DNA of 64,000 nucleotides from Rhodobacter flavimaris (GTDB taxonomy: Bacteria; Pseudomonadota; Alphaproteobacteria; Rhodobacterales; Rhodobacteraceae), in contig NZ_JAJUOS010000009.1 of the NCBI RefSeq assembly GCF_021378075.1, positions 123,233 to 187,232 on the forward strand, read 5' to 3'. The notes under the pieces are model-generated. The model saw only the letters and a list, made by a program, of their open reading frames with translations. It had not been told where the DNA came from and searched no databases. The number at the start of each line of letters is the position of its first letter. The stretch's first letter is position 1. This document shows, in pieces, positions 44,701 to 53,700 of this stretch. The position numbers and the translations under genes were made by a program.

Positions 44701-47700
44701 ACTGGGTGGTGTGGTCTATCGCTACGATGCGGTCGCCGGTCAAAGCGCCGCGAGCATCGCCGCGGGGCTGCAGTCGCTGGTTGGCGCTGCCGCGACTATC
44801 ACGCGCGACGGAGCCAAGCTGACCTTCTCGCACGCGCAGGGCATCTCCTTCGCGATGGAGCTGGAAACCGACGCCTTCAGCAACGGCTACACCTTCACGC
44901 CGAACGGCACGATCTACATGTCTCTGTCGGGCAATGCCTTCGAGGTCCAGGGCACGGATAATGCCGGGCAGGACATCATCTTCACCGGCACCCGCGCCTT
45001 TGATGTTGCCGCCTTCCAGATCGCGGCCTCGACCGCCGATGGCACCAAGGATGCCGCTGGCAACCTGGTGGATGGCGCGACCTGGGTTGTCTCGGTCGAT
45101 GGGCTGACGGTTCAGGCGAGCGCCGAGTTTGGCGACACGCTGGCCGATATCGTCAACAAGCTGGTCGCGCAGTTCGCGGGTACGGGCTATGCCGCCTCGG
45201 CGGGCTACCTGCAAGCGACGCTGCTGCCCGCGGCGGTTGGCGGTGTTTACAGCTCGACCGAGGGATCGCGCACCTGGCAGATCCTGATCGACGGTCAGCT
45301 GATCGAGTATACTTCTGTTTCGGGCGATGAGCTTGGCGGCATCAAGGGAATTTCCGACAAGCTGGCCGAGAAAATCACGACCCTGACCAGCGTTACCGCC
45401 ACTGTGGATGTGAACGGTGCGATCACCCTCAGCGGGGCCGACAGCTTCTCGATCATCACGCTGAATAACGAGTTTGCCTCGATTGCCGTCGCGGATGAGG
45501 CAAGCCTGACCCCGCCGAGCTACCTCGCGGGCGAGATCTTCATCTCGCGGGCGAACGGCCATTCGGGCGTTGAGGCCTTCTCGATCGAAGTGCTGCGCAA
45601 GCCGAGCGCGGATTCGGCCGACGCGACCGCCGGTGCGACCGAGGTGGTCGCGGATACGCAGCGCTCGGACACGCATTGGCAGGTTGCGCGGATCGCCTTC
45701 ACCGCCGTGGGCAGCGTCCCCGAAGATGCGCAGTGGGATCTGTCGCTTGGCGCCAATATCACCGATACGGGCTTTGCCCAGCAGTACACGGCCTATGCCT
45801 ATATCGTCGGCCATAACGGCGACAACCTTGCGCCCTCGCCGCTGGATGTAACGGTGCTTGATGACGACGCGCCGACGGTTCAGATCATCCAGACCGGCGG
45901 GTCGACCGATCTGGCCGAGCGTGCGCCCACCGATATTCAGGTCGTGGACAGCTTCGTGATCGTGCTGACCGGGGCGCTGACGGGCTCGAACACCGTCACG
46001 GTCGATGTTACCCCGCTGCCCACGCGGACCTACAATTCGCAGGAAGCCTTCAATGCCGATGCGAACTTCGGCGAGAATGAGCTGGTGCAGGTTCAGGTCG
46101 CAGCACCGCTGGCGAGCATGACCCTGGCGGGCGAGGCCGTGGAGGGTGAGGTCTGGCAGATCACGCTCTTTAACGACGTGACGCTGCGCACCGGCATGCA
46201 GCAGATCAGCTACACCGTTCAGGCGGGCGACGATCTGGGCGACGTGGCACAGGAGCTTGCCGATCAGATCGACGATCTGACCGGGTATGCGGCGACGGTC
46301 ACCGCCGATGGCCAGATCCGGATTTCGGTCGAGGCGGGCGCGGCCTTTGCACGCTTCTTCGTCGAGGTTGGCATTCTTGGTGCCAGCCAGGGCGTGATCG
46401 ACACCCGCACCGTGCAAGACTTCAACTTCGCCAATGTGCTTGAGTTCGAGATGGTCGGCGTGCCGACGGCGGGCGAGGTCTGGTCGGTGACCTTCGACGG
46501 TGTGACCTACACCCATACGGTGATCGCCGGGCAGTCGCTTTCCAATGTCGCGGCCATCCTGGGTGGCAAGATCAGCGCGGCTGACGATGCCAAGACCGCT
46601 GCCGGTGGCACCCGCGAATATGAGATTGTCGTGGATGGCCGCACCATCTCGATCCGTGACCTCGATGACCCGGCAGCGGATTACGCGGCCTCGGCATCCG
46701 TTACGCCGCAGAAATCCGGCCAGATCGCGGCCCGCCAGTATGTCGAGTTCGACGCCAGCAACTGGAATGTGGCGCAGACGATCTCGGTGATCGCCATCGA
46801 CGACGACTTTGCCGATGGCGGCGATGCGATGGTGTTTGGTGCCTTCAACAACCGCGTGAACTCGATCCGCGGGCCGATCTCGATCATCGGCGGCGAGTCG
46901 GATACCGATGTGTCGCTGCGCGTGCCGGTCATGCTGCCGGGCGAGACGAACCTGCCGCTGCCCGATGGCACCATCGACAGCATCGTCACCGACAACGGCA
47001 CGACCACCATCACCGACGCCGACGTGACCCACGTGAATGGCGATTACGGCGAGCGTCCCGGCTTCGATCCGCGCATCAACGATACCGCGACGATCTACGA
47101 TATCGCCTCGATCCTTGGCGATACGCTGAGCGGGCGTGTGGATATCGCCTCGGTGTCCCAGGATATCCTGTCGCTGGCCAATACCTCGGGCATGGCGCTG
47201 AACCTGACGGTGAATGGCGTCGATGCCGTCGAAAGCGGCAAGGTCTTCTTCTTCGGTACGCCCGATCAGGCGGATCTGGGTGATATCGACTGGCTGAGCG
47301 CGACCGTCGATCTCGTAGGCGATGCGGTGGCGGGCACCTATTCGGTGACGCTTGGCACCCATACTTACACCGTCTCGCCGACGCTGGACGAGCAATACCG
47401 CTCGGTCATCCTGCGGATGCTGGCCGAAGAGATCAACGCGGGTACCGACGGCTTCTACGCCGTGGCTACCGTCAACCTGCTGGGCGAGACCCGCCTGCGC
47501 ATTGCCCGCACCGATGGCGAGGCCTTCGAGATTTCGGTCGCCACGCCCACCGGCGTCGACGCGATCGTCGGCGGTGCGCCGGTGCAGGATCTTTACAACG
47601 ATCCGGGCATTACCTGGACGCTGGCCGCCTTCAAATGGCTTGAGGCGCCAGAGGCTGGCGAGACCTGGACGCTCTCGGTCAATGGCGTGGGCGCGCAGCT

Positions 47701-50700
47701 TGGCGGGGTCGGTTCGGTCGGCGCGCTGACGCAGGGGCTGGCCACGCGCATCTCGTCGGTCTATGCGCCGGTCGTCTCGGGCAGCTCGATCACCATCGCC
47801 GACCCGCTGCCGAACGATTTCGATGCCACCATTGGCGCGCTCTTCACCTATGCGCCGGTCAACCCGAACCTGCGTGTGGACGAAGCCGTCCAGATCGATA
47901 CGCTGACCGTCTTTAACAACGAAAGCCCGGCGATCGAAACCGGCACCCTGACCGAGAACCATCTCTCGGGTCTGGGCATGGGCGGCGACACCTACATCGG
48001 CGGTGTGCTGGTGCAGGGCGGGATCAGCTATACCGGGCTTGAGGTGGTCGATATCCGCCTTGGCCGCAACACCGATACCTTCACGGTCGAGAGCACCCAT
48101 CGCGGCAAGACCATCATCGACACCGCCGCGGGCAATGATGTCGTCACCATCAAGACGACCTCGGGCCACACGATCCTGCGCACCGGTTCGGGCGACGACA
48201 CGGTGTCGGTCGGCTCGGGTCAGGGCGTGGTCGATCAGATCACCGGTCTTCTGATCGTCGATATGGGCACGGGCGAGAACGACCGCCTGACGCTCGACGA
48301 CAGCGCCGATCTGAATGACAACGTGCTGGTGCTGAGTGGCAACCGCATCGAAGGGCTCGACATGCCCTCGCTGGCCGAGCGTATCCGCATCGAGACCCGC
48401 GGCACGGGCGGCAGCTTCACCCTCGCGCTGAATGGCGGGCCGTCGGTCGAGGTTGCTTTCGGCGCGAACGCCGCCGAGATGAAGACGGCTATCGACACGA
48501 TCTTTGCGGCCTACGGCACCGATGCGGTCGTGACCCGTGAAGAAGTCGCGGGCGGCTATGCCTATACTGTTGAGTTCGGCGGCCCGACCGGTGGCGTCGA
48601 TCTGCCCGACGTGCTCGGCGACGCAGGTGGTCTGGGCTCCTCGACCGAAATCTCGGCTTCGGTCGAGGTGAGCGAACTGATCAAGGGCACGACCGATCCG
48701 GGCCTGAACGTGATGCAGGCGATCACCATCTCGGCGACGGGTGGCACCTTCACGCTGGCCTTCTATGTGCCCGACGTTCTGGGCGTGGTGTCGCTGCAAA
48801 TCTCCGATCCCATCGCCTATGATGCGAGCGCCGAGGAAATCGCGGCGATCCTCAAGCCGATCCTGAACCCGAACAACCTGCGGCCGTTCCTGCCCTATAC
48901 CGACAACTTTGCCGTCGATCGCTTCGGCGACACGATCTATCTGACCTTCCAGGGCGCGCTGGCACAGACCTCGGTGGCGGCGGTCGATACCCGCGAACTC
49001 GAAGGCCTGGTGACCGAGGCGCGTATCGATATCGCCAACCCGCAGGAAGGTGACAGCTGGACGATCGAGCTGACCGACCTTGCCACGCCGCTCTTCGATA
49101 GCGTCTTCCCGGATGACGAAGCGCTTTCGATCTTCACCTATATCGCTCAGGCCAACGACGCGGCTGCCGATGTGGCCGCGGCTCTGGCTGCGCAGATCAT
49201 GGATGCGCAGGGTCCGAACATCATCGCCCATGCCGAGGGCTCGATCCTGGTGATCACCAGCCGTTCGGGCGAGCGGATCTCGGTCGTGCTGACCGAAGGT
49301 GCCGTCGGCCCGCTTGGAGTCCAGACCGATCTGGCCACGCTTGATACGCGGATGGACGGTGTTGATTACTACAACGTCGATTACCTCGTGATCGACATGG
49401 GCGCGGGCAATGACGTGATCAACGTGCGCGGCACCACGGCGCATACCACCCTGCGTCTGGGTGACGGGGATGAGCGGATCTATGTGTCTTCCGAGGCCGA
49501 CATCGGTCTGGCCACAGACACCACCTTCCTCACCGGCCACCTGCTCGACATCCAGGGGATGCTGAACATCGAGGCCGGTCTTGGCCGCCACAAGCTGATG
49601 ATCTCGGATGAGGCCACTGTGCAGGGCGACGGCACGATTGAGAACCGTGCCCTGATCACCGACAGCCGCACCAAGGCGCTGGCCGCTACCAATGCTTGGG
49701 GCGTGGATAACGAACTCTCGACGGTCAACGAGATCTTCATCGTCGGGATGGTGCCTGCGGCGATCACCTATGGTGCGGCCGCAGATGGCAACTTCCTTGA
49801 CGGCATCACCTATTGGACCGGCTTTGGCGATGATGCCATCGAGATCGACGGCACCCATGCGCGCACCATAGCGGGCGGGCGCGAACTGACCGTGCTGAAC
49901 ACCGGCCTTGGCGACGATAATGTCGTGGTCACGCTGCTCGCAGGGTCGGATGGCGCCTTCGTTCTGAACACCCAGGGTCCGCATGACGCCAATTACGATC
50001 CGGAATACGGCGATGCGCGCGATTACCTCGAATTCGCCGATGACGATATCGTCGATGCGGCGCTCTCGACGCTGCCGCTGATCATCTTCGGTGGTCAGGG
50101 CAACGACACCATCACCTCGGGTCAGAGCCGTGACATCGTCTTTGGCGATCGCGGGCGGATCGAGTATCGGACCGTCGACGGCAATGCATTTGCCCTCAAG
50201 CTCGGTTCGGGCGGGCCGGATCATGTCAATAACGGCACCGATGTCGCGCCGACCCTGATCTACACCATCGATCCGACCATCGGCGGCAATGACACGATCA
50301 CGACACTGGGTGGCGACGATATCGTGCTGGGCGGGGTCAATGGCGATACCGTCACGACGGGCGAGGGCGCGGATATCGTGATCGGCGACAGCGGCCGGAT
50401 CGACTACTACGGCGCCGATGGCAACCGTGCCGATATCGATCTGATCGAGACGACCGATGCGACCTATGGCGGCTCTGACCGCATCTCGACCGGCGCGGGC
50501 GACGATATCGCGCTGGCGGGCGAGGATGGCGAATATATCGGCGATACCCTGCTTGACGGAACGCGCTCGCGCGGGCGTGCGACGGTGGCGGCGACGATCT
50601 CGGTCGATTGGGGTGACGGCGTTACCGCCATCGCGGGCGATTACGTCGATGCGGGTCAGGGCGACAACATCGTTCTGGGTGACAATGGCCGGATCGTCGC

Positions 50701-53700
50701 TTCGCTCGATGATACGCCGCGCGCGGGCGCCCAGCCGATCACGCTTGGCCTGATCGAGACGACTGCCCCCGAAATTGGCGGCGACGATGTGATCCTGGCG
50801 GGCATTGGCCATGACATCGCCCTGGGCGGCGCCTTCGGCGACCGGATCAACCTCAAGATCGGCGAGGTCTATCACGCGACCGATACGAGCACGGTGCTGC
50901 ACGATGCAGGGAATATCGTGCTCGGCGACACGGGCCGGATCGTCTGGGATCTGCGTCTTCTCGATGGGACCGCAGTCGATACGGCGGCAACGCTTGACCT
51001 TATCGAAACGACTGAGGACCGCGTGGGCGGCACAATGATCGGCGGCGATGATCTTGTCGCGACCGGCGCGGGCAATGATTTCATCATCGGCGGCACTGCA
51101 AATGACACGATCTTTGCCGGTGCGGGCAATGACCTGGTGTTCGGCGACCATGGCCGGATCATGAAGCAGGCCGGCGGCGGGATCGACGCGCAGCTTCTGC
51201 CGCTGACGCTGGCCGAGGTCGAGACCAAGTTCGACTATTACTCGATCCTGCGCGGCGCAACCGATGGCGGCGGGCGCGATATGATCTTTGCCGAGGACGG
51301 CAACGATATCGTCATGGGCCAGCAGGGCGGCGACGTGATCTACGGCGGCAATGGGGATGATGACCTGATCGGCGGCCACAACCGTCCGGGCGGCGTGGAC
51401 GGCAGCGACCGGATCGACGGCAACGGCCATGTCCTGACTACCCTCGTCGGCGGTCTGAGCAGCTGGCTGGTGCGCGCCGAGCAGGCCTTCGACGTGAACG
51501 CGAGCGACAATGACGTGATCGTGGGCGACAACGGCATCGTGTTGCGCACCGATGGCGCGACCAGCCCGCGCTTCCGCCTGCTCGCGGATGGCAAGACCAT
51601 GCTCTACGCCGATGGCGATGACGGCACGAACTCGAATGCTGGAATCGACGCGCAGCTGAACCCGGCCGGCGTTGCAGGCGAATTTGTCGAAACGCGCCTG
51701 ATTGCGCTCTTCGATCACAGCGACAGCATCCAGAGCCATCTCGTCGATGACGAAGAAGCGGGCCGCCCCGAGCTCTACGGTGACGATTACCTGGCGGGCG
51801 GTGCCGATGACGACGTGATCTTCGGCCAGCTGGGGAATGATGCGATCCATGGCGACGGCTCGGCGGCATTCCGGGGGCTGCTCTCCGATGATGCCGCCTA
51901 TGACGCGACGGATGCAGGCTTTGCCACCCGTGAGACCGCCGAGGGCACGCTGTCGGTGAACCCGACGCTCGGGCATATGCGCGATGGCGACGACTACATC
52001 GAGGGCAATGGCGGCAACGACATCGTCTTTGGCGGCCTCGGGCAGGACGACATCGTCGGTGGCTCTTCCGATCTTTACATCTATGACGGCTCGGCTACGG
52101 GAGAGGGCTTCACGCGGGCGCTCCTGTCCGTTGACGGCGTCGATGAAACCTTCCGCCCGGATGGCGCAGACCTGCTCTTTGGCGGCCGTGGCGATGAGAC
52201 GACGCTGGCGCGCAACAGCTATGGCCAGACGGGTGCCAATGCCCACGCGCTCGATGCCGATGTCATCCTGGGCGATAACGGCCTCATCCTGCGTCTCGTG
52301 AAACTCGTCGGCGAAGGCACCGCCTTCCTCGGCTTCAACTACGACACGCTCGATCCAGCGCGTGCCTCGGGCACCACAGTTGGCGGCGCGCAGCATTCCG
52401 ATGCCTGGCTGGTGGTGCGCGCGGTTGAGCTGCTCGACTACCACACCGGCGGACCGGATCGTCATGGCGACGTCGCGCTTGAGGACAATGGCGGTGCCGA
52501 CGAGATCCACGGCGAAGGTGGCGACGACGCGATCTATGGCATGCGCGACAATGACGTGCTGTTCGGCGAGGGTCAGGATGACGACCTGATCGGCGGCTGG
52601 GGCAATGACTGGATCTCGGGCGGCACCGGGCAGGACGGCGTGCTGGGTGACGACGGCCGTATCTGGACCTCGCGCAATGACCGTTCAGTGGGCGAGCCGC
52701 TTTACGGCTTGGCTCCGGTCTCGCCGAGCACGATCTCGACCCCCGGCAAGATCCAGCAGGCCGATATCAACGAGCTTGGCAAGCTCAAGAAGACCGCCGA
52801 TCTGACGCCCTTCTTCCTGACGCTCGAGCAGCCGGGCGTGAGCGACGATCCGCTGACCGATCCGCTCTATGCCGACGACATCATCTATGGCGGGCTTGGC
52901 GACGACTTCCTGCACGGCGGCGCGGGCGACGATCTGGTCTCGGGTGCCGAGGCGCTGAGCGCGGCCTGGTATCTTGAATTCGATGCCAATGCGCTCGACC
53001 CGCTTGCGACCGGCAAGCTTGTGCGCTCGGATTACTATGTGCCGACCAATGACGGCAACGCGCTTGGCTACGAAGCCTTCTACGCGGGCGAGTTCGCGGC
53101 CTATGACGAGGTCTTCCCGCGCGACGTGATCGTGATCGACGCGAATGGCGACTACACGACGCTGGCCGCCGCCGGTGGCAGCGGAATGGCTTATATCGCG
53201 GCCTTCGATCCGACCGATGGCGGCCTGACGACCGCAGTCGGCACGCTTGACAACGATGCCGGGGTCACCGTGCATAGCGACGGCAACGACGTGATCTTTG
53301 GCGATCTCGGCAACGACTGGCTGGTCGGCGGCACCGGTGAGGATCACATCTACGGCGGTTGGGGCGATGACATCCTGGATGCTGACGACGATCACACCCG
53401 TGCAGCGGATGGCTCGGTCGTGGGGGCCAACGACACGCCCGATACCGACCCGACCTACGAGGACATCGCCTATGGTGGTGCTGGCCGCGACATCCTGATC
53501 GGCAACACCGGCGGCGACCGCCTGATCGACTGGGTGGGCGAGTTCAACAGCTTCATCGTTCCCTTCGCGCCCTTCGGTGCCTTCACCATCTCGCGCGCCC
53601 TGGCGCCGCAGATCCAGGAATACCTCTACGATCTGTCGGCCGCTGATGGTGCCGAGCCTGTGCGCGTGAACGAGGATAACAGCGATGCCGCCCGCAACGG

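Noticed and set aside
44408..52510. A 2,700-codon open frame on the minus strand inside the giant gene
   Set aside because: It is antisense to RTX and repeat-coding sequence; the translation is low-complexity, Arg/Asp/Ile-rich and has no domain. High GC and repetitive codons suppress stop codons in that frame. The same holds for the minus frames at 38519-44224, 27866-33064, 33182-37195, 18335-21835 and 21920-24637.
40190..53530. CRISPR array or tandem DNA repeats in the RTX region
   Set aside because: Periodicity comes from Gly/Asp-rich nonapeptide coding. DNA units are diverged, with no identical direct repeats or unique spacers.
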